Shown: positions 55,241 through 64,000 of the stretch, one piece after another
Numbering within the stretch: the first letter of the stretch is position 1
Layout of the letters: every line of letters begins with the position of its first letter
DNA from: Pontederia crassipes
Lineage: Eukaryota > Streptophyta > Magnoliopsida > Commelinales > Pontederiaceae
Assembly (NCBI GenBank): GCA_030549335.1
Contig: CM060198.1
Coordinates: forward strand, 372,001-436,000
Reading direction: 5' to 3'
Length of the DNA: 64,000 bases
The notes under the pieces: model-generated
Told to the model about the DNA's origin: nothing
What the model saw: only the letters and a program-made list of their open reading frames with translations
The model's database searches: none
Made by a program: the position numbers and the translations under genes

Positions 55241-57477
55241 TTATTGTGAGTAAGTGTCATAGGATCCCCGGTATTACAAATGAATACTTGTGGCCTCAAT
55301 AGTATTAGATAAAATGAATAGATGATGGCAGCTTACTACTAATGTTTTGCAGTGACTTTGTTTCGAAGTAGAATGATGAAAATTTTCACAAAATAATGAA
55401 TCACATCATTTTCAAAAAACGAAAAAGAACAATCACATTCCAACTTTGGCTTAGTAGTTAACATCTTTCCATGTGTTGCTGCACACATTAAACAAGTGAA
55501 GCCAATTCACATTGTTCACCCACTCATTTGATATGTCGTTGTTTCTCATAATTTGCATTGGAATCTCGCTGCAGATAATAATTGATTCATTTCTCGTGAA
55601 TTTTTGGCTCGGGAAGGATCGATCTGCCAAATTGTAGTCACTGATTCTTGCCAAAATTGTGAAAGGTAAAATGGACCAAAGAACTCTGGTTTATCTCTTT
55701 GTATTTTTGATCCGTTGGCATGTACTTCACTCAATTTCAACTAGAACAAGATATCCATCCTTGGGGTATTCAGGACTGAGCACTTACCTACTTCTCTCAA
55801 TGGAGGAAAGAAGTTAGTTCCCAAAATGGAAAGTTAAAGATCACGACTCTCCTGACACTGACCTTCCTTTTCGTTTGGTGATTCATACCCTAAGTATTTG
55901 TAGAATAGTAATCAATATAGACAATTTGATGGTACAATGAGAGGAACTTGAGATTGCCAGGAGTATATGATTCTATGTTATTCCTACTAATAGAATAATT
56001 CGCACAGCAATGATACAATTCGTATTGGTAGTACAATTGGCACATGATATTTTCATTGGTTTTGCAACACGATAAAAGGAGTGTTCCAATTGTTCGTGTT
56101 GTGACTTAATGGACATCATGATTAGTAAAGGCATAAATAACATAATCATCATCATGACTTAGATCAGTTCAGGGATCAAAGTCGACATCATACAGTCAGA
56201 ACCCGGGCAGAGTTTGGGTAGAACCTAGGCCGAGTTCGTAAAGCTTCATCCTAGAAAAACATGACATGACCCAGGACGGGTTCGTGCTTTGGCGGATCGG
56301 TCGGCTTCGACAGATCGGTCGACCGGTTGACAAAGATCGCGACCGAACACGACTCCATCATAAAATTTCCTGGGCCAGGTTATCATCAACCCGGGTCGGG
56401 TTTTTCTTCGCCGCAAGCTTCACGCTCTCAACAATGTAGATTCGGACCGAGTTCCGACGAACTCAGTCCGAGTATAGACCTGTTCGGCCGGGTTCCTCAT
56501 ACGCAAAAATTGTATGGACGCGCAATGCACGTTCCGTTCGTCTTTTCCGATGATGGCCAGCATCAAGCATCATCATAGATAATCATACTATAACTAGAGA
56601 TCAATTAGAACATCCTTCAAGCTTAAAATCAAGATTCTTCGATGAATCTACCATAGTTCCATACCTTGCAACTTTATGTTCAAGAAACTATTTATGTAAA
56701 TAGAAACAAGTTGCAAGTATACTCAATTCTTCTCCTTCTTCATCCTCTTATTTTTCTTCTTTCTCCGTCCGCTCCTCTCTGCCCAGTCGTACAATCGTTG
56801 GTGTCCAAGTTCTCTCACTTATTGGCGGCAGCAATCACGCGGAGGGAAGGCGAGAGAGAGATGATGAAAATGAGGGAGAAATTAGGGCCGGCTTGTAGGG
56901 AAAAATAAAGAGTTGCATGCTTTGTTTTCATCCCATATTTATAGGGGAGGAATTTGAGAATAATTGAGACTTCAAGATTTGATTCAATCCTCTCATATTT
57001 AAAACTTTGATTTCTATTTATCTTTTATTCTATTTGGTTTTTATCTTTCTTTTATTTTCCCCATTTTCTTTTCCTCTGCCTCATCCCAGGCGTTACAGAA
57101 ATGTTCTTCGTTTGTATACTTGAGAATGGTACAGTGGTCAAGCATTTGTTTTCGCATTTCATTATCAATTCATAGTTCAGCATCACATGATGGAATGCGT
57201 CGGATTCTGTTGAGTATGCAATTTCCTGTGTAACTTGTATATGATAGAATTATGTAATGCTTTTGCTGGTATCTTGAATATCTCAGAATTTACATATGTA
57301 TATATGCATGAGGATGAAGATAAGTTCATTCTGTTGTCAAGGGTATGATATTGGAAGCCAGCATTCCAAGGATGTGGACTTTAAGCCCTCTATTTGGGTA
57401 AAACAATTATTAGTCTTTGCAGTTTCAAACTTTCTTCCAATAGGTACAAAATTCCTGGTTGAATCTGGCTTTTATAA
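55241..57477. other. Unassigned region with LTR-like traces
   Basis: No clear gene. On the - strand two overlapping frames (55451-55740) read partly protein-like but match nothing I know. 56160-56560 is GC-richer and has TCGGTCGACCGG as in the Copia LTR. At 57093 ...CAGGCGTTACA looks like an LTR edge (TGTAACGCCTGGG on the - strand), with CTATAAATA at 56935-56944 inside it. A matching other edge was not found. Confidence 0.4.
56935..56944 (-). promoter_or_regulatory. TATA box of a possible solo LTR
   Basis: CTATAAATAT on the - strand, about 150 bp from the LTR-like edge at 57093 and followed by a CT/GA-rich leader, as in the other Gypsy LTRs of the window. Confidence 0.35.
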
Positions 57478-58719
57478 TGTAACGCCCTCAAAATTCAGCC
57501 TCAATTTAGCTGTGGAACCCTAGGCGACATTACTTTCATGACCTAATTTCGTGAAACATTGCAGCGGAAAATGTAATAATAATAAAGCCCAAAAACATAA
57601 AACACAGCGGAAGACTTCATAAGTAAATAAAACTCAAAATACATCTCTAGCCCATGGGCCACATACTCTAACATAAGACCCAACATAGGGTTCATAATAC
57701 ATAAGTGAGTTCATATAAAATTAAATGACTCAAAGGCCCATAGGCCATACATACTTGACTCTTATAAGAGTTCATCGTGACAACATAAGTAAGATAACTT
57801 GGGCTGTAGCTTGACCAAATCATGTGCAATGTCACCATCATGAGGCTCTTGCCGTCGAACCTAAGTCTCATCTATACCTGCATAGATCCATGGGGTGCAG
57901 GGGATTTCTCCCGTTAGAGTATGTTGAGGCTCATGCATGCTATGATCCTATGACATAATCTCTACATGTCTTGGCATATGCATTTCATCATCATTGTACA
58001 TAAATCATATGCATACTATGAGCTACTTATGCATATGATATAGCATATGAACATATCATCATGGCAAGATAAGGTAAGCATGTAACATCTTAATCGCTAG
58101 GTCAAAGCATATCATAACTTATCATTATACTAACGCATATCATCATTTATCTTGCTTTACTTTAAGATCTTCTTTCATAACATCATATGACAAGAGGACA
58201 TACATTAGCATCCTTTTTTGTGCTTTCATCATCATCTTCATCTTTATGTCTCAAGTCATCATTGAAAAATACATACACATATATAAGACTTTACTTCTTA
58301 GGCTTTCGTCCCCTTAAACATACATGGGTGTAAGACTTTACTTTCCAACTTTGCATCATTTTTTCATCTTCTATTTTTATTAAGATAGCTTCTTATCTTA
58401 GTGATTGGAAAGTCCATGTTGATTCACAGGTCCTTGACTAGCTAGGCCGGGATCTTTTTGCCCCATTAGAAGTACAAACCACGGTGGGTCAGACTTTACT
58501 TCCCCGAGAATACATCACATAAGCTAGCAAGTGAAGACTTTATTCGTCTCCACGATTACAACAAGACACATTCATGTCAATCCATCTTTTATTTACATTC
58601 ATCAATACATACAATCATTCAATACATGTTGCATATTTTAATCCTATTTAAGATCATACATACTTCAAATCATGCTAAGTGTGGACATACAAATATGACT
58701 TAATCATCAGCCCCCATTT

Positions 58720-59110
58720 AGTTTCGGTCGATCGCTGGACTAGGAATCGGGCGATCGATAGGATTTCAGTCGACCATTATGGTCCTTTCGGGCGACCGAA
58801 CTGGGAGTCGGTCGACCGTAGATTACAGAGAGCAACAACTGCTCTAAATTAGACGACTATTGGGGTATCGGTCAATCGTTACATGACTTTTGGACGACCA
58901 AACTGGGCGTTGAGTCGACCGCAAATTACAGAGAGCAATGACTATTCTAAATCGAACGACCATTGGGGTATTGGTCGACCGTTACATGACTTTGGGACGA
59001 CCAAACTGGGTGTTCGATCGACCGCAGATTACAGAGAGCAACGACTCTTCCGAATCGGACGACTGAATGGGTTTCGGACGATCGTTGGACAGAAGTCGAG
59101 ACCAATTTGG
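58720..59110. repeat. 103-bp tandem repeat with TCGACCG motifs
   Basis: The word ATTACAGAGAGCAA recurs at 58822, 58925 and 59028, exactly 103 bp apart. GGACGACCAAACTGGG and GGTCGACCGTTACATGAC also recur. The units have diverged moderately. Confidence 0.85.
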
Positions 59111-60077
59111 TCTCCATAATGGTCGACCGTTAATGTATCATTCGCTCGTTCTGGGACGACAGACCCACTTTCCTACATTCATTCTTTCCAATCATGCATG
59201 GCTTGACACATTGAACACATAATTGGTTCCAAACAATATATGAAACATTTCTCAACATTCTTAGTATCTTAACAATGACGAAAATGGGGTTTCCACATAA
59301 AGACATTCATCACGTTCATATTTGCACATGAGCATTAGGCAATTCTATTTTTCGTTAACATAAGTAACAATGAACATCCTATATCTAGACATGATTAGCA
59401 ATAGAACATTAATCTTAATAATACATGAAATACATTGGATTCTAATCAAGACTAGCAATGGAATAGTGACCTAAGAAACATGAATCATCAAATGCACATT
59501 CCCTAAACCTTCACCTAAGAACAAAAGGGTTTGTTCTTTATGTCCTAATCCACTCATTCAAACAATATTAGGAAGAGGTTAGGGAGATTTGGATCCCCTC
59601 AAACATAACTTTAGGGTTTACATTAATCCTAATATTTTCTTGTTCCTTCTTTCTTTTCCTTCTTCACGGCTGGACTCCTCCTTGGTGCTCCTGTTGCTGT
59701 CGAATGAGTGCAAGAGGAGAGAGAGAAAATGAGGTGAGTGAGGGGTGGGGTCTATTTGGTGTTGTCCGTGAGTTTTGGAGAGAAAGAGAGAGAGAGGAGG
59801 TGAGTTGATGGGTGGGGGATTGGAGCTTCTTGGCCGCGAGGTGACAGGGGAGGAAGAGAGAGAATGAGTGAGGAAGAGCTTGGAGGGAGGCCTTCTTGCT
59901 TACTATTTGTGTGTGAGAGAGAGAGTAGAGAGTATGTTTGAGAAGGAAAAGGGGCTTCTTGGGGTGCTGCTCGGCAGCCTTGGAGAGAGGAGCGATGGGG
60001 AGCTTGGGGGATGTGCCGGCTGGAAATGTTGGGAGAGGAAAAAGAGTTATCTTGGTAAGTTTAGGGCATTAACTCAT

Positions 60078-60085
60078 CTTTTATA
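60078..60085 (-). promoter_or_regulatory. TATA box of the gag-only Gypsy LTR
   Basis: TATAAAAG on the - strand, about 130 bp inside the U3 edge at 60211 and upstream of a GA/CT-rich leader. Confidence 0.5.
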
Positions 60086-60211
60086 CTTTAGTTACAGGCG
60101 TAATAAGTTAATGGACTTTTTAATGGACCTTAAGTGACTCTAGCTTTCTTTTATTTATTTATTTTCTTTTCTTTTTATTTTTACTTTTCATTTGATTTTT
60201 GAGAATTTACA

Positions 60212-61139
60212 ATATACCCCCTTAAAATAAAATTCGTCTTCGAATTTTATAGAATCTTACACAATAGATCTCTTCATTCACATTGCTCCATGTTTCTTTC
60301 ACTCCTCGTAGACATTGTCATGATCTCTCCATTTGTGACATCCAATGCGCACTCCTCCGTGGTCTGACTTTGATTGTCATTGCATTTCGTCTTCACCAGT
60401 AAATCACCATCACTTGCCACTTCAAGATTTTCGTGGGAATTTCATATCTATAATCAATTTCAAGAAATTGATATAGTTCTTGAGCAACTTTTCGCTATGC
60501 CACTCTAACAATTAATTTAAACTTAAACCAAAAATCCTTTCATCTTCGTCGTTCCATTCATCTTCAACCCTTCGTGTCCACCTTGTGCATCTTCAATAGC
60601 ATCACTTAATGGTCTCTTGCTAATGATTTTCGGTCATGGTCCTAACCATGTCATCATATCGTTCTGAATTTTCAAGATTCTTATGTGAATCTTCGATAAT
60701 TAATCAACTCCATGAAAATAGAGACCGTTCATGCACCACGCTTTCGTTGCGCTACTCGGATCCTTAACAAAGACTACATTAAGTGATAAGTTACCTAATT
60801 TGACCCTTGATCCTTTTATGTCATTATTTAGGTCACATAGACCTAAGTAGAACAATTCTAATTTTCTTCATAACTTAACCACCATTCTTATGATTTTGAT
60901 AGCATTTCTTAACTTTCTTTATTTTTAAGAGTTATGATTACGTGTTTTATACTTAGAATATTCCTTTTAAAATTTCAAGTAATCATTATGTCCATCACGC
61001 ATACACATTATAATTTGTATGATTAATTAAACGTTAAGCGATGATCACCTTGAATCTTATCCGGAACTTGGTGAGCCTCTTCGACTTGTATGGCGTGAAT
61101 TTGTCCCAACATCTTGGGCGAGTTGACATCTATCTTCTC
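60212..61139 (-). other. Internal 3' part of the Gypsy element without pol
   Basis: No protease, RT or integrase motif was found between gag and the polypurine tract. It contains only scattered stops and AT-rich text. Pol has been deleted, or never existed in this lineage. Confidence 0.6.
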
Positions 61140-61942
61140 CGAACAATTCTTTACATAATGGCCAACCTTACCACATTTCAAGCATGTTCCAGTCTTGAAA
61201 CGACATTCATCGAGGTGATGTCTTCCACAATGATGACATGTGTAATAGGCTCATCCCATCTTCTTTGGAGATTGGTAAGGTGATTTCCTTGGGTCCTTCC
61301 ATTTTCCATGTTTGGTCGTCTTCTTTGATGTGTTTCCATTAAAGTTCACAACTCCATCTTTGAGCTTCCATTCTAGTTCAACAACTAGCTCAATAGTTTC
61401 AATCATTGTCTTAGGAGCTTCACACATCATCCGAGCCCTCAATTCGGACTCAAGTCCCTTCACAAAGCGATTCACTCTCATCCTTTCCATCTTCACCAAG
61501 GTGCAATACTTTTCGAGTTGAAAGTACTTGATCGCGTAGTCGTCCACCGGCATATCACCTTGTTGGAGGCTAAGAACTCCTCTTGTCTTTGTTCACTCAT
61601 ACTTTGTGGAAAGTATTGATCCTTGAAGTCCATCATGAATTTCCACCATGTCGGATTTTCTTCGTGGACATACTTGGACCTAAGGATAGAATCCCACCAT
61701 TGCTTTGCTTTTTCTGTCAAGCTATGAGTGGCACAGGTCACTTTGCTTTCTTCCGAACATTTCATCTCTCTGAAGGTATCCATGATGGCATCCAACCATG
61801 CTTTGGCTTCCTCCAGATCATTAATGCAGTTGAACATGGGAGGATTGAGGCTTAAAAACCTCATCAAAGATTCTTGGCATGAACTTCCCTCACATTCCAT
61901 AGCTTGAGTCATGCCTTCGTTCGTTGGGCAACTCATATCCAT
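61140..61942 (-). pseudogene. Gypsy gag with zinc knuckles, broken
   Basis: From ATG at 61942 (MDMSCPTNEG...), the gag domain shows EEAKAWLDAIMDTFREM and KAKQWWDSILRS, the usual Retrotrans_gag signature. A frameshift lies near 61550. The frame of 61251-61553 continues with VDDYAIKYFQLEKYC. A TGA at 61251-61253 then cuts off two zinc fingers (about 61143-61240), of which CLKCGKVGHYVKNC is a perfect CCHC knuckle. The protein would coat the element's RNA. This copy cannot make it in one piece. Confidence 0.85.
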
Positions 61943-62301
61943 CTATCATCATACAATAACTATGCATCAATGTCTAGCATTTCCCAATTAAAACAAAACA
62001 CGTACCTTTAGGCTCGGTGGCACCTCATGACGATTGCACATTGACCTTTACATTTAGACATCACACTTAGACATTTTAGCCAACCTATGGCTTACACATC
62101 CTAAAACATAAGACATATGAGTCCAGCCTATAGCTTACATCTAATATAACATAACATATAAGAGCTCAACCATGGCTCTTGACTTTTAGACCTTATAACA
62201 TTCAAGCAAAAACTACGACTTAGACATACTAAAACTCTACATATACGAGCCAAACCTATGGCTTGCACATACTAAAATCCTATACATATGAGCCAAACTA
62301 T

Positions 62302-62316
62302 GACTCTGATACCAAC
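62302..62316 (-). other. Primer-binding site of the gag-only Gypsy element
   Basis: GTTGGTATCAGAGTC on the - strand, next to the right LTR start at 62317. It matches the tRNA-iMet type. Confidence 0.8.
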
Positions 62317-63247
62317 TATAATTCCCCCAAAATTTGGCCGCAATTTAGTTACCGAACCCTAGGTGACATTACTTTTCATGACCTAATTTCATAAAACATT
62401 GTAGCGGAAAACGTAATAACAATAAAGCCTAAAACATAAAACACAACGGAAGGCTTCATAAGTAAATAAAACTCAAGATACATCTCTAGCTCATGAGTCA
62501 CATGCTCTAACATAAGACCCAACATAGGGTTCATAATACATAAATGAGTTTATATAAAATTAAATGACTCAAAGGCCCATAGGTCATACATACTTGACTC
62601 TTATAAGAATACATCATGACAATATAAGTAAGATAACATGGGCCGTAGTCCGACCAATCCATGTGCAATGTCACCATCATGAGGCTCTCACCGTCAAGCC
62701 TAAGCCTCGTCCATACCTGCACGGATCCATGGGGTGCAGGGGATTTCTCCTGTTAAAGTATGTTGAGGCCCATGCATGCTATGATCCTATGGCATAATCT
62801 CTATATGCCTTGGCATATACATTTCATCATCATTGTACATAGATCATATGCATGCTATGAGCTACTTATGCATACTAGATGGCATATGAACATATCATCA
62901 TGGCAAGATAAGGTAAGCATGTAACATCTTAATCGTTAGGTCAAAGCATATCATAACTTATCATTATGCTAAGGCATATCATCATTTATCTTGCTTTACT
63001 TTAAGATCTTCTTTCACAACATCATATGACAAGAGGACATACATTAGCATCCTTTTTTGTGCTTTCATCATCATCTTCATCTTTAAGTCTCAAGTCATCA
63101 TTGGAAAATACATACACACATATAAGACTTTACTTCTTAGGCTTTAGTTCCCGTGAAATACATACATGGGTGTAAGACTTTACTCTCCAACTTTGCATTA
63201 TTTTTTATACTTTTCATCTTCTATCTTTATTAAGATAGCTTCTTATC
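62317..63247 (-). repeat. Right (5') LTR of the gag-only Gypsy element, truncated
   Basis: It begins TATAATTCCCCC, where the left LTR has TGTAACGCCCTC, and follows it up to AGCTTCTTATC, where homology stops at 63247. It lacks its TATA and promoter half inside this window. Confidence 0.8.
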
Positions 63248-64000
63248 TGACGTGAACTTATCGTAGTTATGAAATTTCAGATTCTCACACAAGAAATAAT
63301 TCTAGTCACATTTTAATTTTACTCAAGAGTTCACGTAACTGTAAGTGCACAGGTCGAGTAGAAATCCTGAGTGTCGTAATCCCGTTGATTTAGATTAATT
63401 ACTTATTCTATTTATATCTCGAAAGTCGTCACGAAATTATAAAAGAATAAACCAGATGAAGGAATGAACATGGATTAAGAACAAGAAAGTAAGGTAAGAA
63501 GAGATCAAGGAGTGAAGAAAGAGATTCCCTCATAATGAACTCGTTGATGCTATTGCAATTGTCGTATCCGACTTACTTATTTTATAATCTCACTCTATCT
63601 CTTAGCCTATCGGCGTATCTATAAACCAAAAAGAGAGTAGCCGCTAATCACTAAATTAAGATCACTGATTAGTAAGATTCACATCCTTAATCAGAAGAAG
63701 AGTTCGATCTCTCAATCTCCTAAAACTCATTCTTTTAATCTTAACTAAGTGATCAAAATGCAGTTGACACCTCACACAACTGTACGGATTCTCATCTCAT
63801 AACAGTCACTCAGATCTCTCAATATTTAAGAAACAATAAATCAGCAATTATTAGAAGCATAGCAAGTAATGTGGCTAATTTCTCCTCTCGGATGAAGTTA
63901 GCTAAAGCAGAAAAAAAAACAATTGATCTCTCGATCTAATTGAAATCAGACATAAATTCTAAACAGTCATGCATCACATAAATAGAAATAAAGAGTCAAA
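63248..64000. mobile_element. Start of another LTR element (runs off the window)
   Basis: It begins TGACGTGAAC at the break in the Gypsy LTR. It contains GTGCACAGGTCGAG ... GTGTCGTAATCCCG (63344-63391), like the U5 module of the Athila-type LTRs, and several ATCTCTCAAT-type repeats downstream. This suggests an inverted Athila-like LTR. The other end and TSD are outside. Confidence 0.5.

Larger units (their letters stand above)
57478..60211 (-). repeat. Left (3') LTR of the gag-only Gypsy element
   Basis: The 2734-bp LTR aligns with the start of the right LTR (62317-63247) with many substitutions. It has a 103-bp tandem repeat (58720-59110), a GA-rich leader (59690-60050) and a TATA-like TATAAAAG on the - strand at 60078-60085. 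Confidence 0.85.
57478..63247 (-). mobile_element. Gag-only Gypsy element, right LTR truncated by an insertion
   Basis: The left LTR is 57478-60211, the internal part 60212-62316, and the right LTR starts at 62317 and is cut at 63247/63248. The polypurine tract (AAGGGGGTATAT, - strand, beside 60212) and the iMet primer site (GTTGGTATCAGAGTC, 62302-62316) give - strand orientation. Only gag is present, so it is deleted or non-autonomous. The LTR ends are TGTAACGCCC and TTTACA. The right end and TSD are not visible. Confidence 0.85.

Noticed and set aside
55451-55740. Fragments of a START or F-box type gene on the - strand
   Set aside because: Two overlapping frames gave vague resemblance only. 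No conserved motif could be named with confidence.
1-64000. tRNA, rRNA or organelle DNA
   Set aside because: The only tRNA-like matches are primer-binding sites of 12-18 bases. No cloverleaf or rRNA sequence was recognised, and the content is nuclear transposons.

Overview
The window looks like transposon-dense nuclear DNA of a flowering plant, probably a dicot. The signs are tRNA-Asp and tRNA-iMet primer sites, CACTA termini, Athila-, Gypsy- and Copia-type LTR elements, an L1-type LINE and AT-rich unique DNA. I cannot name the species. I find no convincing intact host gene, no rRNA or tRNA gene and no CRISPR. Nearly everything is explained by elements inserted into elements, and several joins can be proven from target-site duplications (TSDs).

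Left nest (1-21623). The oldest layer is a decayed CACTA transposon on the + strand (3113-3587 and 20609-21623) with exons of a CACTA accessory (Transposase_24-like) protein. A Copia element on the - strand, partly outside the window, abuts it (1-3112, LTR 1939-3112). A second LTR of that Copia family sits inside the CACTA coding region as a solo LTR (3588-20608, TSD ACGAG). The solo LTR was then hit by a non-autonomous CACTA (4051-5407, TSD TAA) and by a complete 14.4-kb Athila-type element on the - strand (6114-20564, TSD TTCAT). The Athila LTRs differ by only about 1.4% by eye. It carries gag, pol and a third ORF, but stop codons and frameshifts break the coding sequence. Its non-coding parts are filled with the short motif CGGCCGTAA.

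Middle (21624-32100). This is mostly AT-rich DNA without recognisable genes. It holds two long foldback (inverted-repeat) elements. One, 22498-24105, is free-standing. The other, 30269-31623 (TSD of 10 bp with one mismatch), interrupts the RNase H domain of a decayed, internally deleted LINE (about 29080-32090).

Right nest (32200-57477). A fragment of an LTR-retrotransposon gag start (32212-32353 and 54953-55240) was split by an old Gypsy element on the - strand (32354-54952, about 3.0-kb LTRs, 0.8 kb left inside). Its left LTR was hit by a gag-only Athila-like element on the + strand (33203-47475) with very long LTRs full of AAGTTATCATT motifs. The 5' LTR of that element contains an inverted fragment of the same family, and its 3' LTR contains a nested solo LTR (44811-47432, TSD AAAAA). 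The right Gypsy LTR holds a second non-autonomous CACTA (51894-53374).

Right edge (57478-64000). Another gag-only Gypsy element on the - strand (57478-63247) has 2.7-kb LTRs. Its right LTR is cut by the start of a further LTR element that runs off the window.

For novelty, the best candidates are the CGGCCGTAA arrays of the Athila element, a duplicated polypurine-tract module shared by both Athila-like elements, and the matched CACTA pair that carries a TATA-like, CT-rich and GC-rich block. I saw no evidence of an unknown enzyme system.
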